64,000 nt of DNA from Hyphomicrobiales bacterium (lineage in GTDB: Bacteria; Pseudomonadota; Alphaproteobacteria; Rhizobiales; Beijerinckiaceae): assembly GCA_017302635.1 (NCBI GenBank), contig JAFLCX010000001.1:248001-312000 (forward strand), read 5' to 3'. The notes under the pieces were generated by a model that had not been told where the DNA came from, did no database searches, and saw nothing but the letters and a program-made list of their open reading frames with translations. Both the position numbers and the translations under genes were made by a program. Shown here one piece after another: positions 28,762 to 38,052 of the stretch; within the stretch, counting starts at the first letter, position 1, and every line of letters starts with the position of its first letter.

Positions 28762-29805
28762 CTGCCTGCGCCCCCACCCCCCTTCTGGCATCGCGAGAGC
28801 CATGCGCGTCGTCGGCCCGGGCTTGTCATCCGTGCCCGGCTGAAGGAGGCCTTGCGCGCCCATTTCACTCGCGATGAGTTTCTCGAGGTCGATACCGGGA
28901 TCGTTCAGGTCTCACCAGGGAACGAGACGCATCTGCATGCCTTCGAGGCGCGATGGGTGGATGCAGCGGGTGAGGCATCGCGCGGCTATCTCCACACTTC
29001 GCCGGAATTCGCGATGAAAAAGCTTCTTGCGGCAGGCGAGAGCCGCATCTTCCAATTCGCGCCGGTGTTCCGGGCGCGCGAAGCCTCGCGGCTCCACGCG
29101 CCCGAATTCGTGATGCTCGAATGGTATCGATCCGGGGAAAACTACGAGACCCTGATGGCCGATTGCACAGCGATGCTGAAACGTGCAGGCGAAATTGGCG
29201 GGCGGCGCGAGTTCCACTTTCGCGGACGGGTCTGCGATGTGCGCAGCGAGCCCGAGCGCCTCTCACTGGTCGAGGCGTTTGAACGCCATGCCGGCCTCGC
29301 GCTCGAACCCTGCCTTGAGGATCGCGATCGTTTCGCAGCAGAAGCCAACCGGGTCGGCATCCGCACCGCGTCCGACGACACATGGGGCGATATCTTCTCG
29401 CGCGTCCTCCTGGAAAAAATCGAGCCGCATCTGGGCATGGATCGCGCGACTTTTCTCGATCGCTATCCGATATCCGAAGCTGCTCTTGCGCGTCCATGCC
29501 CCGATGACCCGCGGTTTGCCGAGCGTTTCGAACTGTATGTCTGCGGGGTTGAACTTGCGAACGCCTTCGGCGAACTCACCGATGCAGCCGAACAGCGCCG
29601 CCGCTTCGAAGCCGATATGTCAGAGAAACTCCGCCTCTATGGCGAGCGTTATCCTGTGGACGACGATTTCCTCGCTGCCCTTGCGCACATGCCCCCCGCC
29701 TCCGGTGCGGCACTGGGGTTTGATCGGCTCGCGATGCTTGCGGCCGGCGCCGAGGATGTTCAGCACGTCATCTTCACCCCCTTCACGATCGGTGAGGGCG
29801 CATGA
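28762..29805 (+). CDS. epmA: EF-P beta-lysine ligase EpmA (PoxA/GenX)
   Basis: A truncated class II lysyl-tRNA synthetase-like enzyme that attaches beta-lysine to EF-P Lys34. It has no anticodon-binding domain. The catalytic core shows [20 protein letters not shown], motif 2 ([20 protein letters not shown]) and motif 3 ([11 protein letters not shown]). The frame has no ATG, GTG or TTG upstream of a TTG at 28852. Homology clearly extends further back ([20 protein letters not shown]), so I place the start at CTG 28762, which has AGGA eight bases upstream. It overlaps epmB by four bases. Confidence 0.9.
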   Translation: MPAPPPPFWHRESHARRRPGLVIRARLKEALRAHFTRDEFLEVDTGIVQVSPGNETHLHAFEARWVDAAGEASRGYLHTSPEFAMKKLLAAGESRIFQFAPVFRAREASRLHAPEFVMLEWYRSGENYETLMADCTAMLKRAGEIGGRREFHFRGRVCDVRSEPERLSLVEAFERHAGLALEPCLEDRDRFAAEANRVGIRTASDDTWGDIFSRVLLEKIEPHLGMDRATFLDRYPISEAALARPCPDDPRFAERFELYVCGVELANAFGELTDAAEQRRRFEADMSEKLRLYGERYPVDDDFLAALAHMPPASGAALGFDRLAMLAAGAEDVQHVIFTPFTIGEGA

Positions 29806-30827
29806 GACGCACCATCACCTCCCTGAATGGATTGCGGGAAGCCGGGCTTGTCGAAGCCATTCCGGCCCTCGTCGCCGTAACCGATCGCTACGCGGTCGCC
29901 ATCACGCCTGCCATGGTCGATCTGATCCGGCAGGGCGAAACGGCGATTGCAGCCCAGTTCCTGCCCGATCCGCGCGAAAGCATCACGACGCCGGATGAAA
30001 GCCCCGATCCGATCGGTGATCACACCCACTCACCGCTGAAGGGGCTGGTGCATCGCTACCCCGATCGCGTGTTGCTGAAAGTCCTGCATGCCTGCCCCGT
30101 TTATTGCCGGTTCTGCTTTCGCCGCGAAATGGTCGGGCCGGACGGTGACGGCACGCTGAGCGAAACCGAACTCGATCAGGCCTTCGCTTACATTGCCGCG
30201 ACCCCCGCGATCTTCGAAGTCATTCTCACGGGCGGCGACCCGCTGATGCTCTCGGCGCGGCGAATTCAGGCACTGGGTGAGAGACTGGCGCAAATCCCGC
30301 ATGTGCAGCTCGTGCGCTGGCACAGCCGCGTGCCGGTGGTCTCGCCCGAACGCATCACCGCTGAGCTGGTTCGCGCGCTTCGGATCGAGGGGAAAGCGGT
30401 GAGTGTGGCGATCCACGCCAACCACGCGAGCGAATTCACTTCGGAAGCGAAAAAAGCCATCGCAAGGCTCGCCGATGCCGGGATCGTGCTGCTGGGCCAG
30501 ACCGTCTTGCTCAAGGGCGTGAACGCCGAAACCGAAACGCTCGCGACGCTCTTCCGCGCGATGGCGGCGAACCGCATTCGCCCGCTCTATCTGCACCATC
30601 CCGATCTTGCGCCGGGCACGGGCCATTTCCGGCTCCCCATCGCGGAAGGACAAGCGATCTACGGCGCGTTGCGCGGGCAGCTCCCCGGGCCGGCCATCCC
30701 GGCCTATGTGCTCGATCTGCCAGGCGGGCACGGCAAGGTGCCGATCGGCCCCGGCCATTGCCGCGAGACCGAAGACGGCATCGAAATCCTTGACCCAGCC
30801 GGAACTTGGCGACTTTATCGCGGCTGA
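29802..30827 (+). CDS. epmB: EF-P lysine 2,3-aminomutase EpmB
   Basis: A radical SAM, PLP-dependent enzyme (341 residues) that makes (R)-beta-lysine for EF-P modification. The 4Fe-4S cluster motif is CPVYCRFCFR (CxxxCxxC). The PLP and substrate regions follow the lysine 2,3-aminomutase pattern: ILTGGDPLMLS, LYLHHPDLAPGTGHFR. It is translationally coupled to epmA (ATGA overlap). With efp next door the whole pathway is encoded within about 2.7 kb; EpmC hydroxylase was not seen. Confidence 0.96.
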   Translation: MRRTITSLNGLREAGLVEAIPALVAVTDRYAVAITPAMVDLIRQGETAIAAQFLPDPRESITTPDESPDPIGDHTHSPLKGLVHRYPDRVLLKVLHACPVYCRFCFRREMVGPDGDGTLSETELDQAFAYIAATPAIFEVILTGGDPLMLSARRIQALGERLAQIPHVQLVRWHSRVPVVSPERITAELVRALRIEGKAVSVAIHANHASEFTSEAKKAIARLADAGIVLLGQTVLLKGVNAETETLATLFRAMAANRIRPLYLHHPDLAPGTGHFRLPIAEGQAIYGALRGQLPGPAIPAYVLDLPGGHGKVPIGPGHCRETEDGIEILDPAGTWRLYRG

Positions 30828-30897
30828 CGACGGATTGAGCGCGACTGTCAGCCTCGCGTCAGGTTTGCCATGTAGCGAGCGGCGGACGGATTTCTGG

Positions 30898-30921
30898 CGA
30901 GACCGTTGGAGAGCGGTCTCG
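30898..30921. repeat. Inverted repeat upstream of tctC
   Basis: Perfect 8-base arms CGAGACCG and CGGTCTCG surround an 8-base spacer. No T run follows. TTGACA starts 4 bases after it, so it may be an operator near the tctC promoter, although no good -10 is evident. Confidence 0.45.
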
Positions 30922-30990
30922 ACCATTGACAACCGTATCGGCGATGGGTCCAACTGACCCTCAAGAACAACGAACAGGGAGGAATTTTCC

Positions 30991-31968
30991 ATGACAACAC
31001 GGCGTGATCTTCTCAAAATCGGCACGGTCGGCGCTGCCGCAATCGGCCTCGGGCTTCCAGCTCTCACTTCCGCGCAGGCTCAGGCCATCACCAGCCTCGA
31101 CGTCTTCGTCCCGGCCGCCCCGGGTGGCGGGTGGGACGGCACCGCGCGTGCGATCGAAGCCGCAATGCGGGCCGATGGCATCCTGAGCGAGTTCAAGTTC
31201 GAACATGTCGGCGGCGCTGGCGGCATGGTCGGTCTGCCGCGCTTCATCAATGGCAAGAAGGGTCAGGCGAACGCCATCATGATCGGCGGCATGGTGATGG
31301 TGGGTGCCGGCATCGCCAACAAGAGCCCGGTCACGATCGCCGATGTCACGCCCATTGCCCGCCTCACCGGTGAAGCTTTGGTGATCGTTGTTCCGGCGGC
31401 CTCGCCCTACAAGACGATCGGCGATCTGACGAATGCCCTCAAGGCAAACCCGAAGGCGGTTTCCTGGGCCGGTGGTTCGGCCGGCGGCTCTGACCATATC
31501 CTCGTCGGCATGGTCGCGAAATCACTCGGGCTTGATCCGCGCTCGATGGCCTACGTTGCCTTCGCGGGCGGTGGCCCGGCTCAGGCCGCTCTGCTCGGCA
31601 ATCAGGTCGGGGCGGGCGTTTCGGGCTATGGCGAGTTTGAGGAGCAGATCAAGGCCGGCAAGCTGCGCGCGCTTGCCATGTCTTCCGAGGGCACCCAGAA
31701 CGGCGTCAAGTCGCTGAAGGAGCAGGGCGTCAATGTCGTGCTCTACAACTGGCGCGGCGTCTTCGCGGCTCCGGGCATCACGACCGCCCAGCGCGATGCG
31801 CTGGTGGCTCTCATCGAGAAGATGGTCAACGGTCCGGCCTGGAAGAAGACGCTCGAGACCCGCAATTGGGACGGCATCTTCCTCGCTGGCGACAAGTTCG
31901 GCGAATTCCTCAAGAAGGATATCGGCGAGACGGCCGCCATCCTCAAGGATCTGGGGCTCGCCTCCTGA
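30991..31968 (+). CDS. tctC: Tripartite tricarboxylate transporter substrate-binding protein TctC
   Basis: A 325-residue periplasmic binding protein of the Bug/TctC family that captures a carboxylate and delivers it to TctA/TctB. The N-terminus TTRRDLLKIG followed by a hydrophobic stretch and AQA looks like a twin-arginine signal. Family features are DVFVPAAPGGGWDGTARAIE and FKFEHVGGAGGMVGLPRFI. AGGGAGGA precedes the start. An intrinsic terminator follows, so tctC is probably expressed above tctBA. The ligand is unknown. Confidence 0.94.
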   Translation: MTTRRDLLKIGTVGAAAIGLGLPALTSAQAQAITSLDVFVPAAPGGGWDGTARAIEAAMRADGILSEFKFEHVGGAGGMVGLPRFINGKKGQANAIMIGGMVMVGAGIANKSPVTIADVTPIARLTGEALVIVVPAASPYKTIGDLTNALKANPKAVSWAGGSAGGSDHILVGMVAKSLGLDPRSMAYVAFAGGGPAQAALLGNQVGAGVSGYGEFEEQIKAGKLRALAMSSEGTQNGVKSLKEQGVNVVLYNWRGVFAAPGITTAQRDALVALIEKMVNGPAWKKTLETRNWDGIFLAGDKFGEFLKKDIGETAAILKDLGLAS

Positions 31969-31989
31969 CCCAATAACTTGGAACAACTG

Positions 31990-32022
31990 AACTCCAGGCG
32001 ATCTGTGCGCCTGGAGTTTTTT
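31990..32022 (+). terminator. Intrinsic terminator/attenuator between tctC and tctB
   Basis: The arms AACTCCAGGCG and CGCCTGGAGTT pair around ATCTGTG and run into a T run. Its place inside the transporter operon suggests partial termination that raises binding-protein mRNA over the membrane subunits. Confidence 0.92.
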
Positions 32023-32059
32023 GTGCTCAGATGATCAGCCGGGCGGGGGGCCGGCACGG

Positions 32060-32533
32060 ATGAACACAACAAAACGCTCGAACATTCCGCATTTCTGTAT
32101 TGGTCTTGGCGTGCTTGCGCTCGGCGCCGTTGCCGCCTGGCAGACGTCGATCATCCCGCAGGTGCTTTATGCGACGGTCGGTCCCTCGGTCTTCCCTTCG
32201 ATGATCACGGTTTTCCTGCTCATGCTCGGAACCGGGCTCGTCGTTGCGGCGCAACGCGGAGGGTGGGCCCATGATCAGGATGGCACGATTACCGAGATGG
32301 GATCGCTCGGGTTTGTTGTCGCGGGGCTGGTGCTGAATGCGGCCCTGATTGACAAGATCGGTTTCATCATCGCCTCCACCATCATGTTTACGCTGGTCGC
32401 CCGCGGCTTTGGCAGCGAGAAATGGTGGCGCGACGCCCTGATCGGGTTCTTCCTCGCTTTCGGGTCCTATGTCGGGTTCGACCGCGTGCTTGGCTACAAG
32501 ATCGGCACGGGCTTGATCGAAAGCCTCATCTGA
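32060..32533 (+). CDS. tctB: Tripartite tricarboxylate transporter small membrane subunit TctB
   Basis: A 157-residue inner membrane protein with four predicted helices, of the TctB family in size and position between tctC and tctA. A typical segment is [20 protein letters not shown], and the ending [15 protein letters not shown] is also characteristic. The start at 32060 (MNTTKRSN) is chosen over the upstream frame that runs through the terminator. Confidence 0.9.
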   Translation: MNTTKRSNIPHFCIGLGVLALGAVAAWQTSIIPQVLYATVGPSVFPSMITVFLLMLGTGLVVAAQRGGWAHDQDGTITEMGSLGFVVAGLVLNAALIDKIGFIIASTIMFTLVARGFGSEKWWRDALIGFFLAFGSYVGFDRVLGYKIGTGLIESLI

Positions 32534-32597
32534 CAATCACATCGACTGCAAGACGGTCAGCCCGGCGGGGTATGCTCGGGGCAGAGGGGAGACCAAT

Positions 32598-34100
32598 ATG
32601 GTCGAAAGTTTCAACCTGCTGATGATGGGTTTCGCCACGGCGCTGACACCCATGAACCTCCTGTGGGCGCTGGCGGGCGTCACGGTCGGCACGGCGATCG
32701 GCGTGCTTCCGGGCCTCGGGCCGGGGCTGACCATCGCGCTCCTGCTGCCGATCACCTACAAGGTGGACCCGACCTCCGCCTTCATTCTGTTCGCCGGCAT
32801 CTATTACGGCGCAATGTATGGCGGATCGACCACCTCCATTCTCATCAACACGCCGGGCGAGAGTGCCACCATCGTCACCGCGATGGAGGGGCACAAGATG
32901 GCGAAGAAGGGCCGCGCCGGCGCGGCTCTCGCCACAGCCGCTGTCGGCTCGTTCGTGGCCGGCACCATTGGCACTCTGGGCATCACATTTCTTGCCAAAC
33001 CGGTCGTCGATCTCGCTTTGAAATTCGGTCCGGCCGAATATTTCTCTCTGATGATCCTGTGTTTCGTAACGGTTTCGGCCGTTCTGGGATCATCTGCGCT
33101 TCGGGGGCTGACAGCGCTCGCGCTCGGCCTGTTCTTCGGCCTGATCGGGGTTGATCTGCAATCGGGGCAGGCGCGCTTCACCTTCGGCGTGCTCGAGCTT
33201 CTGGACGGGATCAATGTGCTGATTGTTGCGGTCGGCCTGTTTGCCGTGGGCGAAACCCTGCATCTCGCCGCGCAGAAGAAACACAAGGAGGAAGTGCTCG
33301 AGGTCAAGGGCGGCGTCGGGATGACACGCGACGACTGGAAGCGCTCGTGGAAACCGTGGCTGCGTGGCACAGCGTTCGGATTCCCCATCGGGGCGATGCC
33401 GGCGGGTGGCGCGGAAATCCCGACCTTCCTCTCCTATTACACCGAGAAGAAACTCGCGAAGAACCCCGAGGAATTCGGGCATGGCGCGATCGAAGGTGTC
33501 GCAGGACCGGAAGCAGCGAACAACGCTTCCGCTGCCGGTGTGCTCGTGCCGATGCTGACGCTTGGCCTGCCCACATCAGCCACCGCCGCGATCATGCTCT
33601 CCGCCTTCCAGAGTTACGGGATCAATCCCGGCCCGCAATTGCTGACAACGCAGGGGCAATTGGTCTGGACCCTGATCGCCTCGCTCTTCATCGGCAATGT
33701 GATGTTGCTGGTGCTCAATCTGCCGCTGGTGGGTCTGTGGGTGAAAATCCTCAAGATTCCCCAACCGCTTCTCTACGGCGGCATTCTGGTCTTTGCGACG
33801 ATCGGCACCTACGGCATCAGCCGCTCGGTGGTTGATCTCGTGCTGCTTTATGTGGTGGGGGGACTCGGTTTCCTGATGCGGCGGTTTGATTTCCCGACCT
33901 CGCCGGTGATCATCGGGATGATCCTCGGGCCGATGGCAGAGCAGGAATTCCGGCGCGCGATGACCATCTCGGATGGCAGCCTGCTGATCTTCATCCAGAA
34001 GCCGCTTTCGCTCGCGCTCCTGCTGATTGCCGCCACAGCCGTGCTTGGTCCGCATATCTGGCGGCTGGTGCAACGCAAACGCATGATCCGAACAAATTAA
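32598..34100 (+). CDS. tctA: Tripartite tricarboxylate transporter large membrane subunit TctA
   Basis: The 500-residue permease with about 12 helices. Motifs typical of TctA are [40 protein letters not shown] and a later [20 protein letters not shown] with the [14 protein letters not shown] repeat. It uses the ion gradient to import the carboxylate bound by TctC. A 64-base gap follows tctB and there is no regulator next to the operon. Confidence 0.96.
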   Translation: MVESFNLLMMGFATALTPMNLLWALAGVTVGTAIGVLPGLGPGLTIALLLPITYKVDPTSAFILFAGIYYGAMYGGSTTSILINTPGESATIVTAMEGHKMAKKGRAGAALATAAVGSFVAGTIGTLGITFLAKPVVDLALKFGPAEYFSLMILCFVTVSAVLGSSALRGLTALALGLFFGLIGVDLQSGQARFTFGVLELLDGINVLIVAVGLFAVGETLHLAAQKKHKEEVLEVKGGVGMTRDDWKRSWKPWLRGTAFGFPIGAMPAGGAEIPTFLSYYTEKKLAKNPEEFGHGAIEGVAGPEAANNASAAGVLVPMLTLGLPTSATAAIMLSAFQSYGINPGPQLLTTQGQLVWTLIASLFIGNVMLLVLNLPLVGLWVKILKIPQPLLYGGILVFATIGTYGISRSVVDLVLLYVVGGLGFLMRRFDFPTSPVIIGMILGPMAEQEFRRAMTISDGSLLIFIQKPLSLALLLIAATAVLGPHIWRLVQRKRMIRTN

Positions 34101-34175
34101 CTCAAGTTGCCGAAGTAAGACGTTTTTTAAAGATTGCCGGATAGCGTCGCCTGCAACCATAGAAAATGGTGTTGC

Positions 34176-35327
34176 ATGCGTACGTTTGAGTTCGAATGGC
34201 ACGCCGAGCGCGGCCTGTCCTGGACTGGTGAGGCGGACTTTGAGCCGGATCTCGTCCTGTTTTTCGGAGAACGCGCCACCGTCGCGCAGGGCGCGTGTTT
34301 TCGTGCGCTGCGCGAGGCCTTTCCGGAAGCCCGGATCGTGGGCTGCTCCACTGGCGGGCAATTCAACGCCGAGGTCATCACCGATGAGCGGGTTCTCGCT
34401 GTCGCGGTGAAATTCCATCACGCTCGCGTCGATCTCGCCACGATCAACAGCAGCGATTTCCCGGATTCGGAAGCCTGCGGCCGCGCGCTGGCTCAGTCGC
34501 TCCGGCGGCCTGACCTCAAGGCCGTGCTGGTGATTTCGGATGGACTTCAGGTCAATGGCAGCAAGCTTGTCGCGGGTCTGACGCAGGGCGTCGGGCCCGG
34601 CGTGGTTGTCAGTGGCGGCATGGCCGGCGATGGCACCCTGTTTGAAAACACGATCGTGGCGGCCAATGCACCCGGATGCAGCGGCGCGATTGCCGCGATC
34701 GGCTTCTTCGGTTCAGGGTTTGAGGTCCGGACCGGCAGCGCCGGTGGCTGGGACGTGTTTGGCCCGCGCCGCCGCATCACGAAATCATCGGCCAACGTCC
34801 TGTTCGAACTCGACGGAAAGCCGGCACTCGAACTCTATGAACGGTATCTTGGTGCCGATGAAGTGCGCGATCTGCCGGGCTCCGGCCTGCTCTTTCCGCT
34901 TCGGATCGACGACCCCGATGCGCCGGGCAATGACGTCGTGCGCACCATTCTCGCGATTGATCGCGAGGTCGGTTCCATGACCTTCGCAGGCGACATGCCG
35001 GAGGGGTGGACCGCTCAGCTGATGCGCGGAAGTTTTGATCGCCTGATCGAGGGCGCGGCGGACGCCGCCCGCCAATCCGCGGCGCCGGAGGACGAGGTTA
35101 GCGGCCTCTCCGTGCTGATCTCCTGCATCGGTCGACGCTTGCTGATGGGGCAACGCGCTGTCGACGAAGTGGATGCCGCCGCCGAAGAACTGGCGCGCAA
35201 TCATGCCATGATCGGCTTCTATTCCTACGGCGAGATTTCGCCGCACTCGGGTTCCGGGTTCTGCCAGCTTCACAACCAGACGATGACCGTTTTCTCCATC
35301 TACGAACGAGCGGCGCGGATCTCCTGA
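34176..35327 (+). CDS. FIST domain sensor protein
   Basis: A 383-residue protein made of an N-terminal FIST domain (ARIVGCSTGGQFNAEVITDE, VISDGLQVNGSKLVAGL, VVSGGMAGDGTLFENTIV) and a C-terminal FIST_C domain ending GFYSYGEISPHSGSGFCQLHNQTMTV. FIST proteins sense small ligands, and some (NosP) bind haem and nitric oxide. The PAS-GGDEF-EAL gene begins one base after its stop, so the two probably form a sensor-effector pair. It is cytoplasmic. A small hairpin can form just before the ATG. Confidence 0.92.
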   Translation: MRTFEFEWHAERGLSWTGEADFEPDLVLFFGERATVAQGACFRALREAFPEARIVGCSTGGQFNAEVITDERVLAVAVKFHHARVDLATINSSDFPDSEACGRALAQSLRRPDLKAVLVISDGLQVNGSKLVAGLTQGVGPGVVVSGGMAGDGTLFENTIVAANAPGCSGAIAAIGFFGSGFEVRTGSAGGWDVFGPRRRITKSSANVLFELDGKPALELYERYLGADEVRDLPGSGLLFPLRIDDPDAPGNDVVRTILAIDREVGSMTFAGDMPEGWTAQLMRGSFDRLIEGAADAARQSAAPEDEVSGLSVLISCIGRRLLMGQRAVDEVDAAAEELARNHAMIGFYSYGEISPHSGSGFCQLHNQTMTVFSIYERAARIS

Positions 35328-35328
35328 C

Positions 35329-37980
35329 GTGCACAAGCTGTTCAAAAAACAACTGGAGCAAGCGCGGCTGAGCGATGGCACGCACGATATCGCGCGCCTC
35401 GCGGAACTGGTTTCGGCCGCCTACGAGGAAAGCGACCGGGATCGTCGCCGCACCGATCGCTCCATGGAGCTGATGATCCAGGAGCTCGACAGCTTCAATC
35501 TCGGGCTGCAGCAATCGGTGGATCAGCGCACCGCCGAATTGGCCATCGCGACCAGCACCATCAACGCCACCCTCTCGAATGTGGATCAGGGCATCGTGAT
35601 GATCGACCCGGATGGGCGGGTGAGCGTTTTCAACCGGCGCTTCATCGAGTTTTCCGGGCTCCAGCCGGAAGATTGCGAGAACAAGCCCTTTTTCCGCGAC
35701 CTCGTTGACAAGATGCTCGCTCAAGGCGAATTCGCCCGCATGGGCTCCGAGTTCCAGCTCTGGGCCGCCAAGGTCGCGCACAAACCCGGCAACCGCGTGT
35801 TCGAGCGCACGCGTCCCAACGGCGCGGTTCTGCGCGTCCAGACAAAGCGGATGGCGAATGGCGGCGAGGTCCGCGTGCTCTCCGACATCACCGACCTCGC
35901 CCGCCGTCGACAGGAGGTGGAGACGATCCGGCGTGAGCTGGAAGAAACCATCGAGAATGTCTCGCAAGGCATCATGAAGATCGGGCCGGACAAGAAGGTC
36001 GAGTTCTTCAACAGCCGCGTTGTCGAATTGCTCGGTCTGCCGCCGACCCTGCTGCGCGCCGGCATGCCCTTCGAAGAGCTTCTCGAATACCAGATCGGGG
36101 CAGGCGAATTCGACAACATGGGTCAGGATTTCATCGAGTTTGTCCGCTCGGGTGGCGTGGCCCTCGCCAATCAGTCCTATGAGCGGCGCCGACCCAACGG
36201 CATCATCCTCGATATTCACACGATTGTGCTGCCGGATGGCGGCGCGGTGCGCACTTTCGCCGATGTCACCGAGGCGCGCAGCCGCGAATTGCGGCTCGAG
36301 CGGGCCGAGGCCGAATTCCGCTCGCTGTTCGAAAACTCTATCGTCGGCATCTATCGTTCCGCAATGGATGGAACGCAGTTGCGTGCCAACCCCGCTTTCG
36401 CGCGGCTGAATGGCTATGAGAGCGAGGCCGAACTGCTGGAACACGCGAGTTCCCTCGCACACAACTGGTATGTTGATCCTGACCGCCGGGACGAATTCGC
36501 CGCCATCATGGCGCGCGATGGCCGCACCACCGATTTCGTCTCCGAGGTCTATCGCATGAAGACCGGCGAGAAGATCTGGATCTCTGAAGCGGCCTGGATC
36601 GTGCGCGACGCAGAGGGGCGCCCGCTCTATTACGAGGGCATGGTGATCGACGCGACCGACCGCAAGCGGGCGGAAAGCGAAATCGAACACCTCGCCCTGC
36701 ATGACATGCTCACGAGCCTGCCGAACCGCACGCTCTTCCTCGAGAAGCTGACGAACTCGATCGCCACGAACCGCAAGGGCCAGGAAGTGGCGGTGCTCTG
36801 CCTCGACCTCGATCACTTCAAGGACGTGAACGACACGATGGGGCACGATTCGGGCGATGTTCTGCTGCGCATGGCGGCGCGCCGCCTGACCCGCGCCGTG
36901 CCGGCACATGGCATGGCCGCGCGTTTTGGCGGAGACGAATTCGCTGTCATCCTTCCGGACTTGCGCGACCGGGATACGGTGGTTCAACTGGCCAAGCGTC
37001 TCGTGCGTGCTCTGTCCATGCCCTATCGCATCCGCGGGAAGCGCGTTTTCGTCGGCGCGAGCGTCGGTGTCGCGATTGCTCCAACGGACGGCAACGACGC
37101 GCAGGAGCTGCTCAAGAAGGCCGATATCGCGCTCTACCGTGCCAAGCGCGACGGACGCGGAACCTACGCCTTCTTCGATCCGGGCATGACGGCTGCGCTC
37201 CTTGCCCGCCGGGAAGTGGAGCAGGATTTGCGCCGCGCCATCCAGAATGATGAATTCGTGCTGTTCTACCAGCCCATCATCGATCTCGAGCACAACGAAC
37301 CGGCCGCTTATGAAGCCTTGATCCGCTGGAAACACCCTGAAAAAGGGATGTTACCGCCGGCCTATTTCATCGATATCGCGGAAGAGAGCGGGCTGATCCT
37401 GCAAATTGGCGAAATCGCGCTGCGTCAGGCCTGTGCAACTTTCGCGAAATTGCCCGGCGGCAAGCAGGTTTCGGTCAATCTGTCGCCGATCCAGTTCCGC
37501 AATCACCAACTGGCGGTTTCGGTGATCAACGCGCTGGCCATGGCAGGCCTGCCGCCGCACCGCCTCATTCTCGAAATCACGGAATCGGTGCTGCTGACCG
37601 ACGACACCCGCACGCTCGAAATCCTGCGCCAGCTTCGTCTTCTCGGCGTTCAGATCGCGCTCGATGATTTCGGCATCGGCCATTCCTCGCTGAGCTATAT
37701 CCAGAAATTCCCGTTCGACAAGATCAAGATCGACCGCTCCTTCGTTCAGGATACCGACGACGGAACGATGAACATGGCGATCCGCCGCGCCATTCTCGGG
37801 CTTGGGCAGGATCTCAGCGTTGATGTTGTCGTCGAGGGTGTCGAGACAACGCAGCAGCGCGACATGCTGATTTTCGAGGGCGCGCGCTTCGCGCAAGGAT
37901 ATCTCTTCGGCAAACCGGAACCGGCCTCGATTGTCTTTGGCGAGGAATATTCCGTCGAGTCCATGCGCCGCGTCGCCTGA
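35329..37980 (+). CDS. PAS-PAS-PAS-GGDEF-EAL c-di-GMP signalling protein
   Basis: An 883-residue cytoplasmic protein without membrane segments. Order: N-terminal helical/coiled-coil region (about 1-80), PAS 1 (about 80-195), PAS 2 (about 204-320), PAS 3 with PAC (about 327-445), GGDEF (about 455-620, intact FGGDEFAVIL at about 533) and EAL (about 640-880, intact YEALIRW near 660, plus LDDFGIGHSSLSYI). No RxxD inhibitory site precedes GGDEF. Both catalytic motifs are intact, so net activity cannot be told. The start is GTG, one base after the FIST gene stop. Confidence 0.94.
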   Translation: MHKLFKKQLEQARLSDGTHDIARLAELVSAAYEESDRDRRRTDRSMELMIQELDSFNLGLQQSVDQRTAELAIATSTINATLSNVDQGIVMIDPDGRVSVFNRRFIEFSGLQPEDCENKPFFRDLVDKMLAQGEFARMGSEFQLWAAKVAHKPGNRVFERTRPNGAVLRVQTKRMANGGEVRVLSDITDLARRRQEVETIRRELEETIENVSQGIMKIGPDKKVEFFNSRVVELLGLPPTLLRAGMPFEELLEYQIGAGEFDNMGQDFIEFVRSGGVALANQSYERRRPNGIILDIHTIVLPDGGAVRTFADVTEARSRELRLERAEAEFRSLFENSIVGIYRSAMDGTQLRANPAFARLNGYESEAELLEHASSLAHNWYVDPDRRDEFAAIMARDGRTTDFVSEVYRMKTGEKIWISEAAWIVRDAEGRPLYYEGMVIDATDRKRAESEIEHLALHDMLTSLPNRTLFLEKLTNSIATNRKGQEVAVLCLDLDHFKDVNDTMGHDSGDVLLRMAARRLTRAVPAHGMAARFGGDEFAVILPDLRDRDTVVQLAKRLVRALSMPYRIRGKRVFVGASVGVAIAPTDGNDAQELLKKADIALYRAKRDGRGTYAFFDPGMTAALLARREVEQDLRRAIQNDEFVLFYQPIIDLEHNEPAAYEALIRWKHPEKGMLPPAYFIDIAEESGLILQIGEIALRQACATFAKLPGGKQVSVNLSPIQFRNHQLAVSVINALAMAGLPPHRLILEITESVLLTDDTRTLEILRQLRLLGVQIALDDFGIGHSSLSYIQKFPFDKIKIDRSFVQDTDDGTMNMAIRRAILGLGQDLSVDVVVEGVETTQQRDMLIFEGARFAQGYLFGKPEPASIVFGEEYSVESMRRVA

Positions 37981-38052
37981 AATCCGGACTTGTCGCTCGC
38001 CCAACCCCGTGCTTTCTCCGGTTCGAAGCGAGAGAGTCGGGACGCCCTGAAG

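Noticed and set aside
27770..28843. A 357-codon plus-strand open frame opposite efp and the secreted protein gene
   Set aside because: Opposes two supported genes and has no domain character; only its end reaches the epmA leader, in another frame.
35098..37335. A 745-codon open frame on the minus strand opposite the GGDEF/EAL gene
   Set aside because: Composition is rich in Ala, Arg, Glu and His without any domain; it lies fully opposite a certain gene and is a codon-bias shadow of high-GC DNA.
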